31,198 bases of DNA from an uncultured Lachnospiraceae bacterium (GTDB lineage Bacteria; Bacillota; Clostridia; Lachnospirales; Lachnospiraceae): the NCBI GenBank assembly GCA_910588285.1, contig CAJUQB010000013.1:4033-35230 (forward strand), in the 5' to 3' direction. The translations under genes were made by a program, and so were the position numbers. Below, in pieces: positions 1 to 9,400 of the stretch. Numbering within the stretch: the first letter of the stretch is position 1; each line of letters begins with the position of its first letter. The notes below the pieces were generated by a model. It did no database searches. It was not told the DNA's origin and saw only the letters and a list, made by a program, of their open reading frames with translations.

Positions 1-114
1 GTTCCGGATGCATCTTGCAATCACCGGATCAATGGCAAATCGTTTTCCGATCTCATTAAAATCTGCTTTTTTGGCCGTAACCAGCCATTTCTCTGTCTTT
101 CCTATCCCTTCCAT
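1..114 (-). CDS. recJ: RecJ single-stranded-DNA exonuclease, N-terminal 38 residues only (cut by window edge)
   Basis: The minus strand is open from an ATG at 114-112 to the window edge and encodes 38 residues, with KWLVTAKKADFNEI near the start and RFAIDPVIARCIRN at the end. This resembles the N-terminus of clostridial RecJ, the 5'-3' ssDNA exonuclease of recombination and mismatch repair, whose first residues read like a short strand followed by a 'DP..ARI..NR' motif. A purine-rich GAGGAAG lies about 5 bases upstream of the ATG. The catalytic DHH domain would lie outside the window. The gene follows the DUF368 gene by 92 bases on the same strand; a TTGACA at 194-199 is present there but no convincing -10 follows. 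The assignment rests on a short N-terminal resemblance, so it is probable rather than certain. Confidence 0.72.
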   Translation of the reverse strand, partial: MEGIGKTEKWLVTAKKADFNEIGKRFAIDPVIARCIRN

Positions 115-206
115 CCTGGCTTCCTCTTACTCCGCTATATGCAAACAGGGCAATAACCCCATCGATCATTACCCTGCCAGTTCCTGTCGGCTTTGTCAAA
201 ATTCTG

Positions 207-1055
207 CTATTCCTCTCCCAGTTTCATGGCTACGAGCACACCAACCACCAGGGCTGCGATTCCTGTAATTACAGCCACCACAGAAATGCTCCCAAAGTCA
301 TTCAGCATCAGGATTGCCACCGGCGATGCCACAATCAGGCCGATGATCGCCCAGTAGGCCACATAGGGCCATTTTGAGAAAACAAACTCTATGATCTTGG
401 CAATGGCAAAGATCCCTACTACAACGCCGATTCCAAAGGGCACTAAGACACCGCAGTCCGAAAGCATCTCCGGAAGGTCAAAGGCAGCCAGATGATCCAC
501 AAACTGATTGATCATGCCAATGATAGGCGTATAATAGCCCATAATCATCAGGATCATGGAGCCGCTGACACCGGGCACCACCATGGTAGCAGAGGCAATC
601 ACGCCGACTCCCAGAAGCTTTACTACATTCAGCAGGCTAAAGCCAAGATCCGCATCCACGGAAGATGTTCCCTCCAGAGAAGCACCGGCTACCACCAGGG
701 CAAAAAATACCACAAAGGCAATGGGATAGGCAATCCGAAAGCCCCCTCCCCGGACCTTTTTGCCCATGGCCGGCAGCCCTCCCAGAATCAGGCCGATAAA
801 CAGCAGGTTCGTCTGGAAGGGGACTGTGCCAAAGAGGTACTCAATAAGGCGTGCCACCAGCACCAGCGCCAAAAGTATGCCGATCAGAATGGGAATCAGA
901 ACCCTCATGCTCTTCTTAAATTCGGAAAACAGATGGGTCACCGCATGGATGATCCGGTCATAAATCCCCATGGATACCGCCATGGTCCCTCCGCTGACAC
1001 CGGGAATGATATTGGCCACTCCCATCACCGCGCCTTTTAAAATATCCTTTACCAT
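207..1055 (-). CDS. DUF368 family polyprenyl-phosphate transporter (PopT-like)
   Basis: This is a 282-residue, very hydrophobic multi-pass membrane protein. It carries the two internally repeated signatures of the DUF368 family: NIIPGVSGGTMA near residue 15 and VVPGVSGSMILMIMGYY in the second half, consistent with an inverted-repeat transporter fold. Members such as PopT carry undecaprenyl phosphate back across the membrane for reuse in peptidoglycan and teichoic acid synthesis (established for the family; substrate here inferred). I place the start at the ATG at 1055 because AGGAG sits 7 bases upstream; an in-frame TTG at 1088 has no such site. The gene lies 35 bases downstream of hisC and probably shares its transcript. 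It ends LGEE-stop. Confidence 0.9.
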   Translation of the reverse strand: MVKDILKGAVMGVANIIPGVSGGTMAVSMGIYDRIIHAVTHLFSEFKKSMRVLIPILIGILLALVLVARLIEYLFGTVPFQTNLLFIGLILGGLPAMGKKVRGGGFRIAYPIAFVVFFALVVAGASLEGTSSVDADLGFSLLNVVKLLGVGVIASATMVVPGVSGSMILMIMGYYTPIIGMINQFVDHLAAFDLPEMLSDCGVLVPFGIGVVVGIFAIAKIIEFVFSKWPYVAYWAIIGLIVASPVAILMLNDFGSISVVAVITGIAALVVGVLVAMKLGEE

Positions 1056-1090
1056 AAAAATACTCCTGTTCTTTTTTCTGACTGACAATC

Positions 1091-2155
1091 CTACAGCCGT
1101 TTTGCGCTGTAATCCCGCACAAAGGCCAGGAAAATATCCATCTCCTGGTCCGTTCCGATTGTAATCCTCAGATAATCCCGGATGCGGGGCTTATCGAAAA
1201 AGCGCACATAAATATGCTCCTCCCGAAGGGCTTCAAACAGCTCTCGGGCCGGCAGCCTGGGATGTGTGGCAAAGATAAAATTGCTCCTGGAATCGGGAAA
1301 GGAAAAACCAAGGGCTCCAAGCTCCCCCTTCACCCGCTCCCTGGTGGCAATAATCTTCTCCGTCGTCTCCCGGAAATACTGCTCATCCTCCACGGCCGCC
1401 GCGCCAATCTGAATGGCAGCAAGGTTCATGGTGTAGGAATTGAAGGAATACTTCACATCCCGAAGACAGCGGATAAGCTCTGGCTGTCCCAGCGCATACC
1501 CGATCCGTATGCCTGCCAGGCTTCTGGATTTGGAAAAGGTCTGCACCACCAGCAGATTGTCATACTCAGCTATTAATGATACCGCAGATTCCCCCCCAAA
1601 GTCAATATATGCTTCATCTACAATGACAATGACATCCCGGTTGTGATCCAATATCTCCCGGAGCACAGACAGCTCCTCTGCTATGCCGGTGGGGGCATTG
1701 GGATTGGCCAGCACAATTCCGCCGTTTTCTCCAAAATAATCCTCCTTCACCAGGCAGAAGGAAGGATTCAGGGGCTTTGTCACATAGGGAATCCGATAAA
1801 GCTCAGCCCACACATCGTAAAAGGAATAGGTGATATCCGGAAACAGGATGGGCTTTTCGCTGTTAAAAAAGGTGAGAAATGACAGCGCAAGCACATCGTC
1901 GCTGCCCACCCCCACAAAAACCTGATCCGCTCCCACCTGATACCGGCGGGCCAGGGCTTCCACCAGCTCTGCGGCCCCGGGATCCGGATACAGGCGGAGC
2001 CTGTGGGCATCCATCTGCCACAGGGCCTCCTCCACTCTGGGAGAGGGCGGGTAGGGGTTCTCATTGGTGTTTAATTTGATCATTCTCGGCTGGTTGGGCT
2101 GTTCTCCCGGCACATAGGGCGTCACCATCCGCACATGTTTCTTCCATACTGCCAT
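1091..2155 (-). CDS. hisC: histidinol-phosphate aminotransferase
   Basis: This 354-residue fold-type I PLP aminotransferase has the HisC hallmarks: LNTNENPYPPSP at 28-39 (substrate loop), NPNAPTG at 151-157, DEAYIDFG at 180-187 and the PLP-lysine segment QTFSKSRSLAGIRIGY with K209. It transfers an amino group between glutamate and imidazole-acetol phosphate in histidine synthesis. Stand-alone HisC copies can also act on aromatic keto acids, and no other his gene is in the window, so the physiological substrate is uncertain. A strong AGGAGG lies 5 bases before the ATG. The gene follows a second aminotransferase by 30 bases on the same strand, suggesting co-transcription. Confidence 0.93.
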   Translation of the reverse strand: MAVWKKHVRMVTPYVPGEQPNQPRMIKLNTNENPYPPSPRVEEALWQMDAHRLRLYPDPGAAELVEALARRYQVGADQVFVGVGSDDVLALSFLTFFNSEKPILFPDITYSFYDVWAELYRIPYVTKPLNPSFCLVKEDYFGENGGIVLANPNAPTGIAEELSVLREILDHNRDVIVIVDEAYIDFGGESAVSLIAEYDNLLVVQTFSKSRSLAGIRIGYALGQPELIRCLRDVKYSFNSYTMNLAAIQIGAAAVEDEQYFRETTEKIIATRERVKGELGALGFSFPDSRSNFIFATHPRLPARELFEALREEHIYVRFFDKPRIRDYLRITIGTDQEMDIFLAFVRDYSAKRL

Positions 2156-2185
2156 GCTATCCTCCTATTTCTTCTGTATCTGTGA

Positions 2186-3379
2186 TTATCCCTTCAGGCC
2201 ATACTCCTCTGCCAGTGCGCGAAAGGCAGGCAGGGAACGCACAATCATCTCATACGGCACACAGTAGGCCAGCCGCACGTAGCCCGGACAGCCAAAGGTG
2301 GTTCCGTTCACCAGCATAATATGATGCCTCTTGGCCGCTTCTACGAATCTCAGCTCGTCCGGCTCCGGGGAACGGAGAAACAGGTAGAAGGTGCCCTCCG
2401 GCCGGATACAGGTAAAGCCCAGCTCTGTGAGCTCCCGGTAGATCAGCTTCCGGTTCCTGTCATAAAATGCCACATCCGTCTGCTCATTCAGACAGCGGGC
2501 CACCGCCTTCTGCATCAGCGCCGGAGCATTGATAAAGCCCGTGATGCGGTTGGCGATGGCAAGCCCTGCATAGGTTCTGTCAAAATCTGCCATCTCGTCC
2601 GGAATCACAAGATAGCCGATCCGATCCCCCGGGATGGACAGGGACTTGCTGAAGGAATAGGTCACAAAGGTATTCTCGTAATAGTTTGTCAGGAAGGGCG
2701 TCTCCTTCCCGTCAAATACGATCTCACGGTAGGGCTCATCGGAGATAATATAGATCTCATGGCCATATTCCTGCTGCTTCTTCCGAAGGAGGGACGCGAT
2801 CTGCGCAATCACCTCCCTGGAATAGATAACGCCGCTGGGATTCACCGGATTGTTGATGATCACCGCCTTGGTCCGGCTAGACAGCTTCCGCTCCATATCC
2901 GCAAAATCCGGCAGCATGGTCTCAAAATCCGGCTGTACCACCGTGAGGACACCACGCCAGTTGCCGCAGTAGTTCCGATATTCCGTAAAATAGGGGGCAA
3001 AGACCATCAGCTCATCCCCCGGATCAAACAAGGTCTTCATAATTATATTGATGGCCCCGGCAGCCCCCACTGTCATAATCACATTCCGTCCCCCAAACGC
3101 AGTGCCAAAGCGATGGTTCAGGCTCTCAGCCACCGCCTGGCAAACCTCCGGGTAGCCGGTATTGGCCATGTAGCCGTGAAGGACAGGGGACTCCTCCTGA
3201 TCAAGCACCTCAAGAAGAGCCCTGGTGTAGGCCTCCGGCACCGGGGTACAGGGGTTCCCAAGGCTGAAATCATAGACATTCTCCGCCCCGATCTCCTGCG
3301 CCAGCTGCTGGCCCTCCGTAAACATGGCGCGGATCGCCGAGCTGTTATTTATATCCTCTATAATCTGTTTTGATATCAT
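2186..3379 (-). CDS. pyridoxal-phosphate-dependent aminotransferase, class I/II
   Basis: The 397-residue protein is a fold-type I aminotransferase of the aspartate aminotransferase superfamily. Visible motifs are FSLGNPCTPVP near residue 40, NNPVNPSG at 176-183 (with the Asn that contacts PLP), SDEPYREI from 213 and YSFSKSLSIPGDRIGY with the Schiff-base lysine K245. It should exchange amino groups between an amino acid and a 2-oxo acid in the cytoplasm; the substrate cannot be read from sequence. Clostridial relatives are usually annotated only as pyridoxal phosphate-dependent aminotransferase. The ATG at 3379 is preceded by GAGG about 10 bases away. It is the first gene of the aminotransferase-hisC-DUF368 run and diverges from the AraC-type regulator. 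Confidence 0.92.
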   Translation of the reverse strand: MISKQIIEDINNSSAIRAMFTEGQQLAQEIGAENVYDFSLGNPCTPVPEAYTRALLEVLDQEESPVLHGYMANTGYPEVCQAVAESLNHRFGTAFGGRNVIMTVGAAGAINIIMKTLFDPGDELMVFAPYFTEYRNYCGNWRGVLTVVQPDFETMLPDFADMERKLSSRTKAVIINNPVNPSGVIYSREVIAQIASLLRKKQQEYGHEIYIISDEPYREIVFDGKETPFLTNYYENTFVTYSFSKSLSIPGDRIGYLVIPDEMADFDRTYAGLAIANRITGFINAPALMQKAVARCLNEQTDVAFYDRNRKLIYRELTELGFTCIRPEGTFYLFLRSPEPDELRFVEAAKRHHIMLVNGTTFGCPGYVRLAYCVPYEMIVRSLPAFRALAEEYGLKG

Positions 3380-3549
3380 ACGATCATCCTCACTTCCTCT
3401 TACTCTCTCTACTCTACTATTTTCCCCTAGAAATGTATAGTGTTTTTCTCATATTTCTCATATTTTTCTATATTTTTTACAAAACATGTGTTAAAATAGC
3501 TATAACAAATTTTAGCTTATAATTATTTTTGGATTATGGAGGCTGCCCT
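3380..3549. promoter_or_regulatory. divergent intergenic region with tandem TTTCTCATA repeat
   Basis: This AT-rich 170-base gap separates the minus-strand aminotransferase from the plus-strand PocR/AraC gene, so it must hold both promoters. A TATAAT at 3518-3523 faces the regulator and a TATACA (3439-3434, minus) faces the aminotransferase; neither has a convincing -35 at 17 bases. Two perfect back-to-back copies of TTTCTCATA lie at 3445-3453 and 3454-3462, over the expected -35 position of the minus-strand promoter. Direct repeats are the usual AraC-type operator form, so autoregulation or regulation of the neighbour is a reasonable inference. Confidence 0.35.
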
Positions 3550-4800
3550 ATGGAATCAGGATTATATCAGATTGTAGAAAAACAGACCATTTGCGAAATA
3601 CTGGAATCCTTTCATGCCTGTATCGGCCTGCCGGTACAGATCATTGACGCCAATGGCGTCATTCTGGAATCTTACGGCCAGGCTTCACGCTACTGCCGTA
3701 TCATCAAGCGGTTCCTGCCCAAGGACGACACCTGCGAGCAGGTACATATCAGTGCCAGCAGGCGGGCCATGGAGCTGGGGGAAACTTATATTTTCTCCTG
3801 CCACGCCAACCTGAACCATATCGTGTTCCCATTGATGAACAACAATACACTCTTCGGCTCTGTGCTGGTGGGGCCTTTTTTGATGGACGAGCCTGACTCC
3901 ACGCTGGTGCTGAGCATTGACAAGCGCTACAACCTGTCCACCAATACCCTGCTGGATCTGTACGAGGAGCTGGATTCCATCAAAATCATCCCCTCCTCCA
4001 TTGTCACCCACATCAGCCGCCTGCTCTATTATCTGTTTGCCGACCTGATCTTTGAAAGCAAGCAGCAGCTGATCATGAACCAGCACAAGCTGCTGCAGCA
4101 GTCCAGGATCAATGAATCCATTCAGATGTACAAGTCCGGCTCTGCCCCTGCTGCCTCCACCTACCCCATCCATATGGAGCGGGAGCTGATCACCAAGGTC
4201 AAAACAGGCAACAGCCAGGAGGCCAAGGCCATCCTCAATGAGCTTCTGGGGTATGTATTTTTTGCCGGGGGCAACAGCCTGGATATGGTAAAAGCCCGCT
4301 CCATCGAGCTGTGCTCCCTGCTGTCCCGGGCAGCCATTGAGGGCGGCGCCACCTCGGATACCATTTTCCGAATCAACAACCAATACCTGAAATCCCTCCA
4401 GAGCATGCACTCCATCGAGGATCTGTGCTTCAAGCTGCAGGAATCGGTGGAGACCTTCACTGACAGCATTTTTAACTATATTCCCAGCAAAAACGGGGAG
4501 CTGATCAAAAAGGCCATTCAGTTCATCTCCCAGAACTTTTCTTCGCCCCTGTCCCTGGACGCGGTGGCGCGGCACGTGCATCTGAATCCGGCCTACTTCT
4601 CCTCCCTGTTCAAGCAGTCCACCGGTTCCTCCTTCAAGGAATACCTGAACATGGTGCGTGTGGAAGAGAGCAAGCGGCTGCTCACCAATACCAACTACTC
4701 GGTCATCGACATTGCCATTGCCACCGGCTTTGAGGATCAGAGCTATTTTTCCAAGGTATTCAAAAAATACACCGGTCTGACACCCAAGCAATACCGTTAG
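3550..4800 (+). CDS. PocR-domain AraC-family transcriptional regulator
   Basis: The 416-residue protein has an N-terminal PocR-type ligand-binding domain (about 1-165; Cys-containing loop SRYCRIIKRFLPKDDTCEQ and a second Cys in IFSCHANLNHIVFPL), a helical middle region, and a C-terminal AraC double helix-turn-helix (about 310-416) with DAVARHVHLNPAYFSSLFKQ and IDIAIATGFEDQSYFSKVFK, ending GLTPKQYR as the family does. PocR domains bind small metabolites and sometimes use their Cys residues for redox or metal ligands; the effector here is unknown. The start is the ATG at 3550 because TGGAGG ends 7 bases before it; a TTG at 3529 would have no site. The gene diverges from the PLP aminotransferase. 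Its stop overlaps the stop of the convergent L,D-transpeptidase gene. Confidence 0.93.
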   Translation: MESGLYQIVEKQTICEILESFHACIGLPVQIIDANGVILESYGQASRYCRIIKRFLPKDDTCEQVHISASRRAMELGETYIFSCHANLNHIVFPLMNNNTLFGSVLVGPFLMDEPDSTLVLSIDKRYNLSTNTLLDLYEELDSIKIIPSSIVTHISRLLYYLFADLIFESKQQLIMNQHKLLQQSRINESIQMYKSGSAPAASTYPIHMERELITKVKTGNSQEAKAILNELLGYVFFAGGNSLDMVKARSIELCSLLSRAAIEGGATSDTIFRINNQYLKSLQSMHSIEDLCFKLQESVETFTDSIFNYIPSKNGELIKKAIQFISQNFSSPLSLDAVARHVHLNPAYFSSLFKQSTGSSFKEYLNMVRVEESKRLLTNTNYSVIDIAIATGFEDQSYFSKVFKKYTGLTPKQYR

Positions 4801-6338
4801 CTGTATCCGCCTGCAGGCTCCTCGGGATTGGGCACTACCGGCACCTCCGGCACGTACGGATCATCGGGTTCCCATGGGGGCAGCACTATCCCCTCCTCCG
4901 GATCCGGCTCCGGCTCCTGGACCCTCTCAGTCCCCTCCAGGCGGTACACAAATACCGCATCCCCGGCCTTCAGGTACTGGAATAGGATCTTGGCCGCATC
5001 GTAGGGCATATTGATACAGCCATGGGAGCCGCCATCCAGATAAATATTGCCGCCAAATGTATCTCTCCAGGTGGCATCGTGGAACCCAATCCCTCCATTG
5101 AAGGGCATCCAGAAGTCCACAGGCGTCCGGTAATCCGCCCCCCGCAATACAGCGTCCCGCTGGGTATAGGTAACGGAAAACATACCCGAGGGGGTGGACC
5201 AGCCCTTGGCTTCATTGCCGGACACAAAATCACTCTCCACAATCAGGGAACCGTTTTTGTAGAAATACAGATGCTGGGCCGTAATATTTACCTCCACATA
5301 GGTTCCGCTGTAATCCTCCTCCCCGTCGCGGTTCCCGCCCCGCTGGGAATAAATCGGCTCCCTGGACTCCTGCTTTCCCTCCAGGATATCGGCAACCAGC
5401 TGGTTTGTCTCCTCCTCCTGGTTGATCCTCCATCCATACTCAGAGCCGGAAAAGGTTACGCTGGGCCCCCAGGTAGTCTGGAACCTCCGGGGCTCTCCAT
5501 ATGTATCGTAGCGTTCCGCCAGCCCCTTCACAAAGGCTGCGGCCTCCTCCCGGTTCACCGTCACCTGCTGATCCTCTGACACCGTCAGCCAGGAGGCGAT
5601 CCGGCTTCCCTCCAGCTGCTCGCTCTTGCTGCCAAATTCATAAGTAATGGCCGTTGATACGCAGGTGTTCAGCTTCCCGGCCAGCGCGTTAAGCGCCTCA
5701 TCCCCGGTCCGTCGGGCAGGCTGTTCATAGCAGCTGTTCTCCTCCAGAGACACATTGGACTGCAGATTAATAACCGCATTCCGCAAAAGCTCCTCCACGG
5801 CCATCCGGTCCAGGACATTCCCCTCTACCTCCGGAATAATCTCATAGCCTATATGCTCTCTGTATTCCGATATGTACGCATCCTCTGGCAGCGTGATATT
5901 CCTCTCGTCAAAAAATGTCAGCCCCTCCACCGCATCTGCAAACATGATCTCATCATAGTTCACCATGGTCTCCAGCTCCACCCGGGTCTCACGGAACAGT
6001 GAGAACAGCCAGGCAAAGCCGCTGCGGCTCTCAAGCACATCCTCCAGGCTCCCGTCAAATTCCGGGTGCAGGCCAATCTGACGGCTCTCAATCCGATCTG
6101 TCATTCCTCCTCTGCCTGTAATATTCAGCTCATACTTCTGGGTCTCCCGGGTAATGAGGCTCTTCACCTCCTCCACTGTCATACCGGAACAGTCTACCCC
6201 ATTGATTACCGTATGGAATGGGAAATGGCTCTGATAGTATATCCCGATGCCGATATAAGCAGCCGCAAGAAGAACCAGCAGAACGCCCAGAATTCCGATA
6301 ACAATTTTACCCTTTCCTGTCTTTTGTGTAGTACTCAT
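4797..6338 (-). CDS. L,D-transpeptidase (YkuD) with peptidoglycan-binding region
   Basis: This is a 513-residue cell-wall enzyme. It has a short Lys-rich cytoplasmic start, one membrane segment (about 10-33, rich in Ile/Leu/Val), a VanW-associated peptidoglycan-binding type region (about 40-330, beginning with INGVDCSGMTVEEV) and a YkuD catalytic domain (about 345-470). The catalytic motif SHGCINMP contains H439 and the nucleophile C441, with an upstream GIGFHDATW supplying the second conserved His. It should form 3-3 peptide cross-links or attach proteins to peptidoglycan outside the cell. The tail is Pro/Glu-rich (about 40 residues). I use the ATG at 6338, which has AGGAGA 6 bases upstream and lies downstream of a good promoter at 6385-6412; the longer reading frame would start inside the promoter. 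Confidence 0.93.
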   Translation of the reverse strand: MSTTQKTGKGKIVIGILGVLLVLLAAAYIGIGIYYQSHFPFHTVINGVDCSGMTVEEVKSLITRETQKYELNITGRGGMTDRIESRQIGLHPEFDGSLEDVLESRSGFAWLFSLFRETRVELETMVNYDEIMFADAVEGLTFFDERNITLPEDAYISEYREHIGYEIIPEVEGNVLDRMAVEELLRNAVINLQSNVSLEENSCYEQPARRTGDEALNALAGKLNTCVSTAITYEFGSKSEQLEGSRIASWLTVSEDQQVTVNREEAAAFVKGLAERYDTYGEPRRFQTTWGPSVTFSGSEYGWRINQEEETNQLVADILEGKQESREPIYSQRGGNRDGEEDYSGTYVEVNITAQHLYFYKNGSLIVESDFVSGNEAKGWSTPSGMFSVTYTQRDAVLRGADYRTPVDFWMPFNGGIGFHDATWRDTFGGNIYLDGGSHGCINMPYDAAKILFQYLKAGDAVFVYRLEGTERVQEPEPDPEEGIVLPPWEPDDPYVPEVPVVPNPEEPAGGYS

Positions 6339-6384
6339 CTTATCTCCTCTTTCCGACGCCGAAATTACCGCACGCCTGTTTTTA

Positions 6385-6412
6385 ATTATAATAGCCCTAT
6401 GCCCAAAGTCAA
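6385..6412 (-). promoter_or_regulatory. sigma-A type promoter of the L,D-transpeptidase gene
   Basis: On the minus strand, TTGACT (6412-6407) and TATAAT (6390-6385) are separated by 16 bases and lie about 45 bases before the ATG at 6338. Both hexamers are close to consensus. The site sits just downstream of the stop of the giant surface-protein gene, so the transpeptidase can be transcribed on its own. Confidence 0.75.
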
Positions 6413-6455
6413 TAAATTCGGAAAGTTTTAATATTTTGTAATATATTTGTAACAC

Positions 6456-9400
6456 TTAGCTTTTCTTCCGGAGCCATACAAGCACCGCCCCGGCAGCCGC
6501 CAAAACCGCGCCCCCTGCCAGGGTTCCATAGATGCCTCCGGGATCCGCAAGCCAGCGCACAAACGCATTGGTGGACACGGTCACCTGACTGTGGAAGCGA
6601 TAGGAGCTTGCAAATTCCTCCCCGTCCGTATCCGTAATATTTCCCGCCAGATCCCTGGCTACAAGCCTTACCCTCTGGGGCTTCTGGCTCTCGGACAGCA
6701 GGAAGGCGCCGGAATAATAATTGGGATCCTCTGAAAAATCCGTGACTGCCTCTATTTCCTGATCTCCAACATACACCAGGATCTGGGCAAGGCCAATGGT
6801 GTCATACGCCGTATAGCGGACCTCCTGCTCCGCCCCATTGACCACATCCTCCTCCAGCCCTGTAATACTGGTAAGCTCAGGGGCCGTTTTGTCAACCCAG
6901 AACAGAATCTCCCGGCCTCCATAATGGCTGTTTTCCGGACTGTTTCCCGCAGCGTCTCTGGAGGATACGGCTATTTTGTATCTGCCGTCCCTGCTGAAAT
7001 TGGCCCGGTCAATGGTGTATGCGTACTGAAACCAGCCCCTCCCATCAGCCGATGCCCTATCATTATCACACGGCGCCGCCGCATAGCTCACATCCCCCAC
7101 CGGCCTTCCGTCCCTGGATATTTCGATATTCAGAGACTGCTCCACCAGAGGGTCCGCATTGTACTCCCAAATGACAAGATCCTCCTCCACTGCCTGCACA
7201 TAGGCTCCTCTGCCCTGAATCAGCCGGTCCAGATAATCGCTGTATTCATACACAGAACCAAACCGGTTCACCGTAAAAACTGCCGTATCCACAGCCTGAT
7301 GCCCGGCCTTATCCCGCAGGGAAACCGTCATGGTATAGATCCCGTCATTTTCCTGGGTTTTGTCAAAGGTATCAAAGCTTCCCCCGCCGCCGGTCTCATC
7401 CGCCGTGATCTGCCCCCGGAGCATCTGCTCCGTCACGTCCTCCTGCCTGGCGCCATAGCTTGTGCGGGTAAGGGTAATCTCGTAGGATTCCAGATTCTCA
7501 TCCCCAAAGCGCACTGACGGCACCACCTGATCCCGGAATGCCCTTCCGTCTGCCGGCTCCCCGTTTACCGTGATCACTGACCTGGGGATTTGTGTATCAA
7601 TGACCAGCTGCCCGGAGGTATATTCCGGCATCCTGTTTCCGGATTTATCCTGGCCGGCCACGGTAACAGCATAGCTGCCGTCCCCCGACAGGCGGAAGGT
7701 TCCCCTGTGGATACTGCGGCCGGCAGGCTCCCACCTCGCAGCTGCCGGGTAATCGGCGCCATCCCTGGTGACACGGATCTCCACATCCTCCGGATAAAAA
7801 TTCGCTTCCTCCACCGTGACGGCAACCGTGATATCGCCGTCATAATAAGCCGTTCCCTCCAGCTCCTGAACCGGCGCATTATACACCACCTCCCCGGCCG
7901 GTGCAATGGTATCCACCACAATCCGCTTCGTATCCCTCAGATAATCGGCTTCATTGCCCGCCCTGTCTGCTGCGGTAAAGCGGATTGTTCCGTGGAATTG
8001 ATCTGCCGGCCCAAGGGCCTCCCCGGGAATCTCAAAGCTGACGCTTCCCGTTGCCCCGCCGTCTGTATATGTAATCCTGGAAGCGTCAGCCAATATCTCC
8101 TTTTGCCCGCTGCCCCCAGTGCCGGCCTCCTCTGTATTTTCATAGCTGTACCGAAAGGCATGGACACCGGAAATCTCATCCGTTGCCGTCACAGTTACCC
8201 TGGCCTTTGCCCGGTAAAATCCAAAGCTGACCTTAGACAACACGGTTTCCAGGATGCTTGTGCTGTATGTTACCGTAAGATTGCCGGGCTTCGCGGTGTC
8301 CACGGTAAAATAGTCTGTATCATAGCCTGCCGCCTGCTGCCCCGCCAGATCCCTGCAGGATATGTCAAAGGTATAATTGGCATCCCCCGGATAAGTAATT
8401 GTCTGGACATGGGTATCTCCACTGCTTGTCCAGGGGGATATTTCATAAAGGTCTTCTCCCTCCAGGGGACTGCCTGCCGCATCCCTGACACAAATGGTCT
8501 CCTCCACCCCATCCTCGCTGAAGTTCTGCTCTGTAATCGTAATCCTTGCCGTCTGGAGCCCGCTGAAATATGACCTTTGGTTCCCCTCTCCATCTGTTTG
8601 GACTGTTACCGGAATCTGATTTTCATATTCCACCTTAATGACAGGCAGAATGGTATCCACCACCATTGTGCCGGAGGTGTAGGGCTTCATGGCATTTCCG
8701 CTTTTATCCCTGTAGCTGATCTCAAATACATAGGCACCGTCCGTTCCATGATCTTCCGGCGCCTCTATGGTGTATGTCCCCACATGGACCCCCCTGGCCG
8801 GATTGGTCCAGGAGGGCGTAACCTCCATGCCAGGCCCGCTATTTTTCCGCAGTGTCACGGCTACGTCCTCCGGAAAGAAATTAGTCTCCCGAATGGTAAA
8901 AGCCGCCCGGATGCTCTTCCGATAATAGGAGCTCTGGCCGGATACATGGTCAGCCTGGCTGTAGGCGGCAGTCATTTCCGGCGCCGTCTTATCCACCACG
9001 ATCACCGGTGAGGTATAGGTACGCATTTGATTTTTGGACCGGTCCCTGTAATCCATGGTGATCACATAAGCCCCGTCCTCCGTCAGCCTCATTTCCGCCC
9101 CATACTCCTTTGGCGTATCCGTTCTCTCCCAGGCCAGGCTCCGCTGCCTGACAGGAGCCCTGCCGTCCTTTGAGACGCGAATCTCCACATCCTCCCCAAA
9201 AAAGTTCTCCTCTGTGATCCGGAATATAAATTCCACGTCATGGGAAAAATAACGCTTCCCGTCCCCTGCCCACTGACAGCCTCCCTCCATACCGTCTGCC
9301 CTGTAGGTAACCTGTGCCAGGGGCGCTGTTGTATCCACAACAAAAATGCCCGGATCTGTCAGAAGCTTGGAAGAATTGCCTGCCCGGTCTCTGGCAAATA

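Noticed and set aside
2321..3373. Long plus-strand open frame of about 350 codons across the aminotransferase gene
   Set aside because: It is the antisense of a clear PLP enzyme gene, lacks an RBS and a family match, and GC-rich codons in the sense gene keep the other frame open.
3685..4791. Minus-strand frame of 368 codons across the AraC-type gene
   Set aside because: It mirrors the regulator gene in reverse and has no motif; composition is that of a shadow frame.
7590..8573. Plus-strand frames inside the giant surface gene
   Set aside because: Repeat structure of the sense protein explains the open antisense frames; no start signal.
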